A stretch of 64,000 nt of DNA, taken from NCBI GenBank assembly GCA_964367935.1, contig CAYIYZ010000007.1:59760-123759 (forward strand), in the 5' to 3' direction. Below, in pieces: positions 8,812 through 18,045 of the stretch; position 1 is the stretch's first letter, and each line of letters opens with the position of its first letter. The notes beneath the pieces are model-generated. The model had not been told where the DNA came from. It made no database searches and worked only from the letters and a program-made list of their open reading frames with translations. Both the position numbers and the translations under genes were made by a program. The stretch is from Scatomorpha sp964367935. GTDB lineage: Bacteria > Bacillota > Clostridia > Oscillospirales > Oscillospiraceae.

Positions 8812-9016
8812 CAGGGGGGGCGAAGCCGAATTAAAAGTTTTAATCAACTTTTTTCAAAAAATCGCAGGGTGCAGGGACAGCGTCCCTGCTCGCCGTCCGC
8901 AGACGGCGAAATCCCCACGGGGTTTGGGGCAAAGCCCCAAATAAAAAAACAAAAAAGCAAAAACCATTTTTCCACAGAAAAATGGTTTCGGAACGGTCTT
9001 GACCGTTCCCTACGGG
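8812..9016 (+). repeat. Composite palindromic intergenic element, copy 2
   Basis: Begins five bases after the parC stop. Order: head GGGGCGAAGCCGAATTAA; A/T hairpin; AGGGAC/GTCCCT; CGCCGTC-CGCA-GACGGCG; CCCC/GGGG; TTTGGGGC-AAA-GCCCCAA; A-rich linker; ACCATTTTTCC hairpin; GGAACGGTC-TT-GACCGTTCC. Its final module differs from copy 1, showing module exchange. Confidence 0.9.
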
Positions 9017-9050
9017 CTTACAGAAAATAATATATGTGAGGAGAGTCGAA

Positions 9051-9647
9051 GTGAACATTGAGAAACTAAGGGAAAATTTGGAGAAAAAGAAGTATACCTT
9101 CACCTACTTTGAGACAAGTGCACAGGCGAGGGAGTACATACTGTCGCAGTTGGAGGGTAAGAAGATAGGCATAGGCGGCAGTGGCACCATAGACTCTATG
9201 GACATGTATGATGAACTATGTAAGAAAAACGATGTGGCATGGCATTGGAAGAGTGAGCCGAATGAGGCTAGGGAACGTGCGATGGTATCGGAAGTGTATA
9301 TGACAAGTGCGAATGCCATAGCAGAGACGGGCGAGATAATAAATATAGACGGCAATGCCAATAGGGTGGCGGCGATGGTGTTCGGGCGTGAGAAGGTGTA
9401 TATAATAGCCGGCAAGAATAAGGTCGAGGCGGACTATGACAAGGCGATGTGGCGTGCGAGAAATGTAGCCTCGCCTTTACGTGCTAGGTCACTGTCAATG
9501 GAGACGCCCTGTGTGAAGGGTGAACTGCGCTGCCATGATTGCTCGAGCCCTGCACGCATATGCCGTAACTTGAGCGTGCTGTGGTGTGCGTCTAACGGTG
9601 TGGGGAATATGGAAGTAGTACTTATAAACGAAGATTTGGGCATGTAG
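9051..9647 (+). CDS. LUD-domain (LutC/YkgG-like) protein, first of a tandem pair
   Basis: LUD-domain proteins occur with lactate-utilisation Lut complexes, and small single-domain members are common in Clostridia with unproven roles. The 198-residue protein has the ribose-phosphate-isomerase-like fold signature KIGIGGSGTID and SANAIAETGEIINIDG, and a C-terminal four-cysteine cluster of form CX6CX2CX6C that may bind a metal or cluster. No lutA/lutB partners are near. The frame runs up to a GTG at 9036, but the GTG at 9051 follows a GAGGAG Shine-Dalgarno and gives the same N-terminus as its neighbour. It is about 80% similar by eye to the gene at 9809. Function is not known with confidence. Confidence 0.85.
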   Translation: MNIEKLRENLEKKKYTFTYFETSAQAREYILSQLEGKKIGIGGSGTIDSMDMYDELCKKNDVAWHWKSEPNEARERAMVSEVYMTSANAIAETGEIINIDGNANRVAAMVFGREKVYIIAGKNKVEADYDKAMWRARNVASPLRARSLSMETPCVKGELRCHDCSSPARICRNLSVLWCASNGVGNMEVVLINEDLGM

Positions 9648-9652
9648 GATTA

Positions 9653-9768
9653 GTCTGGCGAAAAACAGGTTTTTAGCCAATTATGGGGTTCTCGTCTTCC
9701 GCATACCTGTCGCCGTGATTTTTGAAAAATCTTTGCTCGGCAAAGGACGAGGGCTTTTTTTGACAGAC
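9653..9768 (+). promoter_or_regulatory. Possible transcription attenuator between the LUD genes
   Basis: The 161-base gap holds ACAGGT/ACCTGT (9665-9670 with 9705-9710), which would exclude CTCGTC/GACGAG (9691-9696 with 9746-9751). The latter encloses two small hairpins (GATTTTTGAAAAATC and TTTGC-TCG-GCAAA) and is followed by GGC and seven T. That is the layout of a terminator with an alternative antiterminator. Outer imperfect inverted ends (GTCTG...CAGAC) bound the element. I do not recognise a known riboswitch core. Confidence 0.4.
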
Positions 9769-9808
9769 TGATAAGATAGGGAATAAACAGTAAGAAAGGA
9801 GAGTTAAA

Positions 9809-10405
9809 ATGAATCTGGAGAAGTTGAAGACAAACTTGGAGAAGAGGGGATTTTCCTTCACGTATTTTGAGACGAGTGCGGAGGCTAGAGAGTACATACT
9901 GTCGCAGGTAGAGGGCAAGAAAATAGGCATAGGTGGAAGTCGCACCATAGATTCTTTGGATATTTATGATGAGCTATGTAAGAAAAACGATGTAGCGTGG
10001 CATTGGAAGAGTGACCCGAAGACAGAAACGAAGAAGGCACTGTTATCTGAGGTGTACATGACGAGTGCGAATGCCATAGCGGAGACGGGCGAGATAATAA
10101 ATATAGACGGCAATGCCAATAGAGTGGCGGCGATGGTGTTCGGGCGAGAGAAGGTGTATATAATAGCCGGAACAAATAAGGTAGAGGAAGACTATGACAA
10201 GGCATTGTGGCGTGCACGGAACATAGCATCACCCTTAAATGCACGTAGGATCAGTACGGATACACCTTGTGTAAAGGGCGATTTGCGTTGCTATGACTGT
10301 AATAGTCCGGCACGCATATGCCGTAATTTGAGTGTGTTGTGGTGTGCGTCTAACGGCGTAGGTGACATGGAAGTAGTGTTAATAGGCGAGGAACTGGGAT
10401 ATTAA
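9809..10405 (+). CDS. LUD-domain (LutC/YkgG-like) protein, second of a tandem pair
   Basis: A near copy of the preceding gene: 198 residues, the same KIGIGGSRTID motif (S to R change after GG), the same SANAIAETGEIINIDGNANRV core, and the same CX6CX2CX6C cysteine pattern near the C-terminus. The ATG at 9809 has AAAGGAGAG upstream. It lies behind a possible attenuator, so the two copies may be expressed at different levels. The tandem duplication looks fairly recent because whole blocks of DNA are identical. No electron-transfer partner is adjacent, so a role in lactate oxidation is not supported here. Confidence 0.85.
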   Translation: MNLEKLKTNLEKRGFSFTYFETSAEAREYILSQVEGKKIGIGGSRTIDSLDIYDELCKKNDVAWHWKSDPKTETKKALLSEVYMTSANAIAETGEIINIDGNANRVAAMVFGREKVYIIAGTNKVEEDYDKALWRARNIASPLNARRISTDTPCVKGDLRCYDCNSPARICRNLSVLWCASNGVGDMEVVLIGEELGY

Positions 10406-10427
10406 GGTGACGGGAGGAGTAGACGCT

Positions 10428-11756
10428 TTGAAGAACGGACTGATAAAAATAGTGCTTATGACGCTCATAGTGTTATTCTTGTCGGGCTGTTCTATGTATG
10501 AGGGCGAGTACTCCTCTGTGTCGGTTTATGAGCCGGAGCCTGAATCTGTTGGCGCAGAGGACGGCGACGGATATGTGTCCGTGACGAATTACAGTGTGTT
10601 GAGGGCGAATATTTCAAGTTTAGTCACCGTGCGTGGTGAGAATATGCGCATAGTGTTCAAGGACTATGAGGGCGAAGTGGCGGAGGACTTAGCGGTGGCG
10701 TGCAAGGAAGTGAGCACGAATACGGCGCTGGGTCTGTATAGTGTTGACTATATAACCTACAGCATAGAACGCATAGTGTCTTATGACGAGGCGGAGATAT
10801 TTGTGTCTTACTCTAAGACGGAAGAGGAAATAGAGGGCATAGAGTACGGCTATACTACGGAAAATTTGGTAGAGCTTGTAGAGCGTACGATGTGGGACTT
10901 TGATGATTATTTAGCGGTGTCTGTAACTGCGGCGGAACTTAGCAATGCTATGGTTTATGATATAGTGGCTCAGGCGTCGTACGGCATACCGACGGGCAAT
11001 GTGGAAAAGCCGGATGTGCTTGCACAGGTGTATGATGCGGGTGGTGCCCAGAAGATAGTAGAGTTAAGATTCAGTTATGACAGTGAGGAAGAGCTGTTAG
11101 AGCGTAAGCGTGAGGACTTAGCTGCGGTGCTATTAGAGGCTTACAAGCAGAGTGACAGTGCCGACGGATATGAAGTGAGCAGAGCGGCGTATACACAGTT
11201 GGTGGAAAACGTACGTTATGATGTAGCGGGCGGCACGACGGCGTATGATGCCTTGGTGCATGGCGCGGCGAACAGTGAGGGCATGGCTATAGCCTATGCT
11301 GCGATAACGGAGCTCTCCGGCATGGAATGCTATGTGGTGAGTGGTAGGCACGACAATGAGCTTCACTATTGGAATATAGTGAAGATAGAGGATGCATATT
11401 TTCACGTGGATAGCTCGAGGGCACTCACGGACGGCGAGGCTAGCACACTTTTAATGGCGGACAGTCAGATGTGGGACAGGTATTGGTGGGATACGGAGCA
11501 TTACCCAGATTGTGATGTGGTGTTAAACGGACGAAATCTCGATGTGATAGTGCCGGAGAAGCCGATAGAGAGTGCGGAGCCGACTCAATCGCCCTCGCCG
11601 ACGGAGACGGTGCTGCCGACGGAGAGCATGGAGCCGACGGATACGCCGGTGCCCACGGGTGTTCCGGAGACACCGGATGTTGCTGAGCCGACGTTGCCAT
11701 CGGAACCGGTGGCAACGCAGTCGTCGCAAGACGGTGTAATTAAAGATATTTTCTGA
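10428..11756 (+). CDS. Lipoprotein with degenerate transglutaminase-like domain
   Basis: The TTG at 10428 follows GGGAGGAG and gives a lipoprotein signal (VLFLSGC lipobox), so the protein is likely anchored outside the membrane; a longer frame starts at 10407. About residues 250-370 look like a transglutaminase/protease core: YTQLVENVRYD, GMECYVVSG, then LHYWNIVKIEDAYFHVD with the His and Asp of the usual triad. The position of the catalytic Cys (usually VCEGYA) reads NSEGMA, so Cys is replaced by Ser and the domain is probably inactive or atypical. The last 65 residues are Pro/Thr/Glu-rich, typical of a wall-spanning linker. The role is unknown. It starts just after the LUD gene. Confidence 0.75.
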   Translation: MKNGLIKIVLMTLIVLFLSGCSMYEGEYSSVSVYEPEPESVGAEDGDGYVSVTNYSVLRANISSLVTVRGENMRIVFKDYEGEVAEDLAVACKEVSTNTALGLYSVDYITYSIERIVSYDEAEIFVSYSKTEEEIEGIEYGYTTENLVELVERTMWDFDDYLAVSVTAAELSNAMVYDIVAQASYGIPTGNVEKPDVLAQVYDAGGAQKIVELRFSYDSEEELLERKREDLAAVLLEAYKQSDSADGYEVSRAAYTQLVENVRYDVAGGTTAYDALVHGAANSEGMAIAYAAITELSGMECYVVSGRHDNELHYWNIVKIEDAYFHVDSSRALTDGEASTLLMADSQMWDRYWWDTEHYPDCDVVLNGRNLDVIVPEKPIESAEPTQSPSPTETVLPTESMEPTDTPVPTGVPETPDVAEPTLPSEPVATQSSQDGVIKDIF

Positions 11757-11773
11757 TAAATTGAAGAAAAAGC

Positions 11774-11802
11774 TTGACAAATGACAGTAAAAGGTGTTAT
11801 AT
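11774..11802 (+). promoter_or_regulatory. Promoter of the pyr operon
   Basis: TTGACA (11774-11779), 17-base spacer, TTATAT (11797-11802). Only about 25 bases separate the predicted start of transcription from the pyrC ATG, so there is no room for the PyrR attenuator leader found in many Firmicutes. Confidence 0.75.
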
Positions 11803-11834
11803 AGATTGTTTAGAAAGTGAAGTTGGAGGTACGT

Positions 11835-13070
11835 ATGGCAGATAATAAAGGTTACCTTTCTATGCTTGAAGAGCAAGTGAAAAAGAATTCAGAGCACTCG
11901 GGAAACGTACCGTTCATCGTTTCCGGAGGACCTTTCGATTTTGATATTTGTGTATTACCCGGTTTGACAGATGTACATGTACATTTGAGAGAACCGGGTT
12001 TTTCATATAAAGAAACGATAGGTGACGGTACGAGGGCGGCGGCGAGGGGCGGTTTTACGGCTGTCTGTGCCATGCCGAATTTAAATCCGGTGCCGGATAG
12101 TGTGGAGAATATGCGTACACAGCTTGAGATTATAGAGCGTGACGCTAAAGTGGCGGTGTACCCTTATGCGGCGATAAGCATAGGCGAGCAGGGCAAATGC
12201 TTAACGGATATGGAGGCGCTGGCTTCGTATGCTGTGGCGTTCTCGGACGATGGTAAGGGCGTTCAGGATACAGGCATGATGAGAGAGGCTATGCATAGGG
12301 CGAAAGCCTTGGATAAGATAATAGCGGCGCATTGCGAAGATGAGTCCTTGTTAGATGGCGGCTATATACATAAGGGCGAGTACGCAAGGCGAAACGGACA
12401 TGTAGGCATAAGCTCTGCGAGTGAGTATAAGCAGGTTGAACGTGATTTGGAGCTCTTACGAGATACGGGCTGTAAGTACCATGTGTGTCATGTGTCTACA
12501 GCGGAGACGGTTGCGCTGATAAGAGCGGCTAAGCTTGACGGCTTGGATGTAAGCTGCGAGACAGCGCCGCATTACTTGGTGTTTGATGATGAGATGCTAA
12601 AGGATGAGGGCAGGTATAAGATGAATCCGCCCATACGTTCGGCTAGAGACAGAGCAGCGCTCATAGAGGGCGTGGTTGATGGTACAATAGGCATGATAGC
12701 GACGGACCATGCGCCTCATTCGGCAGAGGAGAAGTCGAAAGGTCTTAAGGGCAGTGCCATGGGCGTTGTGGGACTTGAGTGCTCGTTTTCGGCAGTGTAT
12801 ACGCATTTGGTGCGTAGCGGCGTAATAGATATGGCACAACTTGTTAAGCTTATGAGTACAACGCCACGAGAGCGTTTTGGTATAAAGGGTGGCTTTGAAG
12901 CGGGGGCATGGACGGCGTTTAATTTGGATAAGAAGTATGAGGTAAAGCCCGAGGAGTTTTTGACTAAGGGCAGGGCAACACCTTTTGCGGGTCTGGAACT
13001 TTTCGGTGAATGCATAATTACAAGAAGCGGAGGTAAGACAGTATGGTCAAAAAGTATGACCGTAAGATAG
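11835..13070 (+). CDS. pyrC: Dihydroorotase
   Basis: Closes N-carbamoyl-aspartate to dihydroorotate, the third step of UMP synthesis. The amidohydrolase metal site DVHVHLREPG is near residue 46, a GGFTAVCAMPN strand follows, and the C-terminal metal/catalytic segment IATDHAPHS is intact. About 411 residues, normal for the class I enzyme, although the N-terminal beta-sandwich looks shortened. The ATG at 11835 is chosen for its TTGGAGG Shine-Dalgarno over a GTG at 11817. It is the first gene of the pyr operon, and its end overlaps carA by 28 bases. Confidence 0.93.
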   Translation: MADNKGYLSMLEEQVKKNSEHSGNVPFIVSGGPFDFDICVLPGLTDVHVHLREPGFSYKETIGDGTRAAARGGFTAVCAMPNLNPVPDSVENMRTQLEIIERDAKVAVYPYAAISIGEQGKCLTDMEALASYAVAFSDDGKGVQDTGMMREAMHRAKALDKIIAAHCEDESLLDGGYIHKGEYARRNGHVGISSASEYKQVERDLELLRDTGCKYHVCHVSTAETVALIRAAKLDGLDVSCETAPHYLVFDDEMLKDEGRYKMNPPIRSARDRAALIEGVVDGTIGMIATDHAPHSAEEKSKGLKGSAMGVVGLECSFSAVYTHLVRSGVIDMAQLVKLMSTTPRERFGIKGGFEAGAWTAFNLDKKYEVKPEEFLTKGRATPFAGLELFGECIITRSGGKTVWSKSMTVR

Positions 13071-14146
13071 TGCTACAAGACGGGGCAGAGTACTATGGTT
13101 ATGGCTTCGGAGCGGAATGCTCTGCGGTCTGTGAGATAGTTTTCAATACTTCGATGGTGGGGTATCAGGAAATTGTGTCAGATCCCTCGTATACGTATCA
13201 ACTCGTGGTGATGACCTATCCTTTGATTGGTAACTATGGCACGGCGGACGACGATTTTGAGACGAAGATCCCGACTATAGGTGGCTTGGTTGTGCGTGAG
13301 TACAACGACTCGCCGAGCAACTTCAGGTATACGAAGACGCTGTCTGAGATACTGGAGGAGAACAATATACCTGCGATATCGGGCATAGATACTAGAAAAC
13401 TGACACGTAGTATACGTGATTTGGGTAGTAGAAAGGCTTATATCTGTCCTGCTGACATGCCTTACGAGGAGGCTATGCGTGTGCTTAGTGAGACGGAGAT
13501 CCCGAAGGATGCGGTGTCGAAGGTGAGCTGCAAGAAAAGGTGGTATTCACGTACTTCAAATCACAAGTACAATGTGGTGGCGGTTGATTGCGGTATAAAG
13601 CTCAATATAGTACGCTCATTAAATGCAAGAGACTGTAATGTAACGGTAGTACCATACTCGACGACTGCGGAGACCATAAGAGCGATGGAGCCTGACGGTG
13701 TGTTCTTATCTAATGGACCCGGGGACCCCGAGGATGTACAGTCGGTGGTGGACTTGGTGCGTGACATAAAGGGCGAGTTTCCGATCTTCGGTATCTGTTT
13801 GGGGCATCAGATGGTGGGGCTTGCTTATGGAGCGAGTACATATAAGCTAAAATTCGGGCATAGAGGCGGCAATCATCCTGTGCGTGATTTACAGAGCGGC
13901 AAGGTGGAGATAACCAGCCAGAACCACAGTTATGCCATAGACGACAAGAGTCTAGAGGGCACGGGCTTGGTGGCGACGCATATAAATATCTTGGATAATA
14001 CGATAGAGGGCGTGGAATGTGTGGCGGACAGGGTATTTTCCGTGCAGTATCACCCTGAAAGTGCGCCGGGTCCGAATGACAGTGCGTACTTGTTCGATAA
14101 ATTTATAAACATGATGGAGGAGGGCAAGTGCGATGCCGAAGCGTAG
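13043..14146 (+). CDS. carA: Carbamoyl-phosphate synthase small (glutaminase) chain
   Basis: Hydrolyses glutamine and passes ammonia to the large chain. The N-terminal CPSase_sm domain is seen (VLQDGAEYYGYGFG, FNTSMVGYQEI), then a class I glutamine amidotransferase domain with the nucleophile in FGICLGHQ and the His-Glu pair in VQYHPESAPGPND. 367 residues, normal length. The start ATG at 13043 has GGAGGT upstream and lies inside the end of pyrC. It overlaps carB by 14 bases, which suggests translational coupling of the two subunits. Confidence 0.95.
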   Translation: MVKKYDRKIVLQDGAEYYGYGFGAECSAVCEIVFNTSMVGYQEIVSDPSYTYQLVVMTYPLIGNYGTADDDFETKIPTIGGLVVREYNDSPSNFRYTKTLSEILEENNIPAISGIDTRKLTRSIRDLGSRKAYICPADMPYEEAMRVLSETEIPKDAVSKVSCKKRWYSRTSNHKYNVVAVDCGIKLNIVRSLNARDCNVTVVPYSTTAETIRAMEPDGVFLSNGPGDPEDVQSVVDLVRDIKGEFPIFGICLGHQMVGLAYGASTYKLKFGHRGGNHPVRDLQSGKVEITSQNHSYAIDDKSLEGTGLVATHINILDNTIEGVECVADRVFSVQYHPESAPGPNDSAYLFDKFINMMEEGKCDAEA

Positions 14147-17100
14147 TGATATTAAGAAGGTAATGGTAATCGGCTCCGGTCCCATCATAATAGGACAGGC
14201 TGCGGAGTTTGACTATGCCGGCACGCAGGCGTGCTTGGCGCTTAAGGAGGAGGGCTACGAGGTAGTACTCGCAAACTCAAATCCTGCGACGATAATGACT
14301 GACACGACAGTTGCGGACAAGGTATACATGGAGCCTTTGACCTTGGAGTTTGTGGCGAAGATATTAAGGCGTGAGCGTCCCGACGCTATAGTGCCGGGCA
14401 TAGGCGGACAGACGGGTCTAAATCTCGCTATGCAGCTTGAGAAGAAGGGTGTGTTGGCGGAATGTGGAGTGGAGCTTCTGGGCACAAGTTCGGAGAGCAT
14501 AGAGAGAGCTGAGGACAGGCAACTTTTCAAGAAGCTTTGTTTGGAGCTTGGAGAGCCCGTAGTACCCTCGCAGATAACGCACAGCATAGCCGAAGCTGTA
14601 GAGGCGGCGGAGAGTATAGGTTACCCTGTGGTACTTAGACCTGCGTTCACTTTAGGCGGCACGGGTGGCGGCTTTGCGGAGAACGTAACGGAGCTGACGG
14701 AGCTCATGAAAAATGCCCTTACTCTTTCACCTGTGGGACAGGTTTTGGTGGAAAAGAGTATCAAGGGCTATAAGGAGATAGAATACGAAGTCATGCGTGA
14801 CGCAAATGACACGGCTATCACCATATGTAATATGGAAAATATAGACCCTGTGGGTATACATACGGGCGACTCTATAGTCGTGTGCCCGAGCCAGACGCTG
14901 ACGAATAAGGAGTATCATTTACTGCGTGACAGCGCATTGAGACTTATAAGGGCGCTTAAGATAGAGGGTGGCTGTAATGTGCAGTTTGCGCTTGATCCTC
15001 AGTCGTTTGACTACTACGTCATAGAGGTAAATCCGAGAGTGTCGAGGTCATCGGCGCTTGCGTCTAAGGCGAGCGGCTACCCCATAGCGAGGGTGTCGGC
15101 TAAGATCGCTGTGGGTATGCATCTTGACGAAATTCAGATAGCGAATACGCCTGCGAGCTTTGAGCCGACTTTGGACTATGTGTGCACGAAGATGCCACGC
15201 TTTGCCTTCGATAAGTTCGAGATGGCGAGTAATAAACTTGGTACGCAGATGAAGGCGACGGGCGAGGTCATGAGCATAGGTCGCACTATAGAGGAGAGCC
15301 TTTTGAAGGCTGTGCGCTCGCTTGAGATAGGCGTGTCGCATATATACATGGGCAAGTTCGATGATAAGACGGATGAGGAGCTCATGGAGTATATTAAAAT
15401 AGGCACAGACGACAGGATATATGCGATAGCGGAGCTTGTGTATCGTGGTGCTGACATAGGTATGGTGTGTAATGCGACGCAGATAGATATGTTGTTCTTG
15501 GATAAGATATGTCGCATAGTGGCGTTTGAGGACGTAATAAAGGCAGATAAATTTGACACAGAGGTTTTGCGTGAGGCGAAGCGCATGGGCTTTTCCGATA
15601 AGTACATAGCGAAGCTGTGGGAGACGACGGAGGAGGACGTTTACGCTAAGCGCAAGGCAGATGGCATATTCCCTGTATATAAGATGATAGATACCTGCGC
15701 CTCGGAATTTGACAGTTACATACCATATTTCTACTCAACTTATGAGGATGAGAACGAGTCGATAGTGTCAGATAAGCGCAAAGTTATAGTGCTCGGATCC
15801 GGCCCTATAAGGATAGGTCAGGGCGTGGAGTTTGATTACTCAACTGTACATGCGGTAGAGACTATCAAGTCCATGGGCTATGAGGCTATCATAATAAACA
15901 ACAATCCTGAGACGGTGTCCACAGACTACACCTGCAGTGATAAACTCTACTTTGAGCCCTTGACTGTAGAGGATGTTATGAACATAGTGGAGCTGGAGAA
16001 GCCTGAGGGAGTTATAGCGACTTTAGGCGGACAGACGGCGATAAATCTTGCGGCACCTTTGACCGCACGCGGTGTAAAGCTCATAGGAACGGACAAGGAA
16101 GCTATAGACAGAGCGGAAAATAGGGATAGTTTCGAGAAGGTACTCAGCGAGCTGAGTATTCCTCAGCCTAAGGGCGTAGCTGTAACTAATATAGAGGACG
16201 GGGTCAAGGCGGCGGCGGAGATAGGATATCCTGTTTTGGTGCGTCCGAGCTTCGTTTTGGGCGGTCGTGCTATGGAAATAGTGTCTAAGGAGGAAGCTCT
16301 GCGTCAGTACCTCAAGACAGCGGTTGAGGTGGATGTGGATAAGCCTGTGCTGGTAGATAAGTATATCAGGGGCAAGGAATGTGAAGTGGACGCCGTGTGT
16401 GACGGCACGGATGTGTTCATACCGGGCATAATGGAGATGGTAGAGCGCACGGGCGTACACTCGGGCGACAGTACGAGTGTGTATCCGCCCTACTCCATAT
16501 CGGAAAAAGTAAAGGACACGATTATAGAGTATACGAAGGTCTTGGGGCCGGGCATAGGCATAGTGGGTCTTTACAATATACAGTTTATCGTGGACGAGCA
16601 CGACGATGTGTATATCATAGAGGTCAATCCTCGCAGTTCACGTTCCGTGCCATTTCTGTCGAAGTCGACGGGCTACAGTTTGGCGGACATAGCGACAAAG
16701 GTCATGATGGGCGTGAGCTTAAAAGAGCAGGGCATAAATACGCTTTGTCCACCCGAAAAGGACAGATGGTATGTAAAAGTGCCGGCGTTCTCTTTCTCGA
16801 AGCTGAGTGGACTGGACGCTTATTTGTCACCCGAGATGAAGTCCACGGGTGAGGCTATAGGTTATGATGATAAGCTGTACAGGGCGTTTTACAAGGCGCT
16901 TAAAGCCTCGGGCGTGAGGGTGCAGGACTATGGCACAGTGCTTGTAACCTTGGCGGACGAGGATAAGGAGGAGGCTTTACCGCTCATAGAGGGCTTTTAT
17001 AAGCTTGGCTTCAATATAGAGGCGACTATAGGCACTGCGGAGTTTTTGCGCAATAAGGGCATAAGGACGAGGGTGCTTGGAAAACTCAGTGAGGGAAGTG

Positions 17101-17312
17101 ACGAGATACTGCAGTCCATAAGGGCGGGGTACGTCAGCTATATTATAAATACGAGAGCGATATTCTCGGGCGTCCACTATGAGGATGGCGTGGAGATACG
17201 TCGTTGTGCGGTTGAGAACGCAGTTACGACCTTCACGTCCTTGGACACGGTTAAGATTTTGCTCGATGTGCTCTTTGAAATTTCAAACAGTATCTCGACT
17301 ATAGATTCGTGA
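14133..17312 (+). CDS. carB: Carbamoyl-phosphate synthase large chain
   Basis: Makes carbamoyl phosphate from bicarbonate, ammonia and two ATP. The 1059 residues show the expected internal duplication: each half begins with a glycine-rich loop (IGSGPIIIGQAAEFDYAG and LGSGPIRIGQGVEFDYS) and carries ATP-grasp signatures (IEVNPRVSRSSALASKATG-like and IEVNPRSSRS). The C-terminal MGS-like allosteric domain is present (ATIGTAEFLRNKGIRTRVL). It is intact and full length. As the only car genes seen, and inside the pyr operon, they may also serve arginine synthesis. Followed by pyrK after seven bases. Confidence 0.95.
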   Translation: MPKRSDIKKVMVIGSGPIIIGQAAEFDYAGTQACLALKEEGYEVVLANSNPATIMTDTTVADKVYMEPLTLEFVAKILRRERPDAIVPGIGGQTGLNLAMQLEKKGVLAECGVELLGTSSESIERAEDRQLFKKLCLELGEPVVPSQITHSIAEAVEAAESIGYPVVLRPAFTLGGTGGGFAENVTELTELMKNALTLSPVGQVLVEKSIKGYKEIEYEVMRDANDTAITICNMENIDPVGIHTGDSIVVCPSQTLTNKEYHLLRDSALRLIRALKIEGGCNVQFALDPQSFDYYVIEVNPRVSRSSALASKASGYPIARVSAKIAVGMHLDEIQIANTPASFEPTLDYVCTKMPRFAFDKFEMASNKLGTQMKATGEVMSIGRTIEESLLKAVRSLEIGVSHIYMGKFDDKTDEELMEYIKIGTDDRIYAIAELVYRGADIGMVCNATQIDMLFLDKICRIVAFEDVIKADKFDTEVLREAKRMGFSDKYIAKLWETTEEDVYAKRKADGIFPVYKMIDTCASEFDSYIPYFYSTYEDENESIVSDKRKVIVLGSGPIRIGQGVEFDYSTVHAVETIKSMGYEAIIINNNPETVSTDYTCSDKLYFEPLTVEDVMNIVELEKPEGVIATLGGQTAINLAAPLTARGVKLIGTDKEAIDRAENRDSFEKVLSELSIPQPKGVAVTNIEDGVKAAAEIGYPVLVRPSFVLGGRAMEIVSKEEALRQYLKTAVEVDVDKPVLVDKYIRGKECEVDAVCDGTDVFIPGIMEMVERTGVHSGDSTSVYPPYSISEKVKDTIIEYTKVLGPGIGIVGLYNIQFIVDEHDDVYIIEVNPRSSRSVPFLSKSTGYSLADIATKVMMGVSLKEQGINTLCPPEKDRWYVKVPAFSFSKLSGLDAYLSPEMKSTGEAIGYDDKLYRAFYKALKASGVRVQDYGTVLVTLADEDKEEALPLIEGFYKLGFNIEATIGTAEFLRNKGIRTRVLGKLSEGSDEILQSIRAGYVSYIINTRAIFSGVHYEDGVEIRRCAVENAVTTFTSLDTVKILLDVLFEISNSISTIDS

Positions 17313-17319
17313 GGCGAAG

Positions 17320-18045
17320 ATGAAGCAGGTAAAGTTAGAGATAGTAAAAAATGAGCGCATAGCCGAGGGCATAAATATGCTGAAGCTCAAAGGTGACGTG
17401 AGTGCCGTTAAAGGCTCGGGGCAGTTTGTAAACATAGAGGTGGAGGGTCGGTTTTTGCGCCGTCCCTTCTCCGTATGTGACTGTGAGGGAGATATGTTGA
17501 CGGTGGCTTTTAGGCAGGTTGGCGAGGGCACGGAACGTCTCACGCAGTATAAGTGTGGAGAGTATCTTGATGTGCTTACGGGCTTGGGCAATGGCTTTGA
17601 CACCTCGGAGAGTGGCGATGCACCTTTACTAATAGGCGGAGGTAGTGGAGTGCCACCCATGCTACTACTGTGCAAGGAACTTGTGGCGGAGGGCAAAAGT
17701 CCGACGGTGCTTTTGGGCTTTAAGACGAAGTCGGAAATTATCCTCACGGAGCAGTTTGACGCCTTGGGCGTGAGGGTACATATGACGACGCAGGACGGCA
17801 GTGAGGGCGCAAAGGGCGTTGTAACAGATGCGCTTGGCAGTTTGCAGTACACTTACGTGTATGCCTGTGGGCCTGAGGGTATGTTAAAGGCGATAGATGA
17901 GCGTGTAAGCTGTGGTGTGCAATATAGTTTTGAGGCACGTATGGGCTGTGGTTTCGGTGCGTGCATGGGTTGTAGCTGTGAGACGAAAGACGGCATGAAA
18001 CGAGTGTGCAGGGAAGGCCCCGTTTTCAGGGCGAAGCCAATATAA
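17320..18045 (+). CDS. pyrK: Dihydroorotate dehydrogenase B electron-transfer subunit
   Basis: Passes electrons from PyrD to NAD+ through FAD and a [2Fe-2S] cluster. The FAD-binding RRPFSVCD motif and the NAD-binding LLIGGGSGVPPMLLL segment are seen, with the cluster cysteines in CGFGACMGCSCETKDG and a fourth Cys in RVCREGPVF. 241 residues. The last codons (RAKPI and stop) are supplied by repeat copy 3, whose head GGGCGAAGCC is read in frame, so the original C-terminus was replaced or trimmed when the element arrived. Function should be unaffected because the cysteines lie upstream. Confidence 0.93.
   Translation: MKQVKLEIVKNERIAEGINMLKLKGDVSAVKGSGQFVNIEVEGRFLRRPFSVCDCEGDMLTVAFRQVGEGTERLTQYKCGEYLDVLTGLGNGFDTSESGDAPLLIGGGSGVPPMLLLCKELVAEGKSPTVLLGFKTKSEIILTEQFDALGVRVHMTTQDGSEGAKGVVTDALGSLQYTYVYACGPEGMLKAIDERVSCGVQYSFEARMGCGFGACMGCSCETKDGMKRVCREGPVFRAKPI

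Noticed and set aside
9051..10405. LutABC lactate oxidase operon
   Set aside because: Only LutC-like single-domain proteins are present; lutA and lutB are absent nearby.
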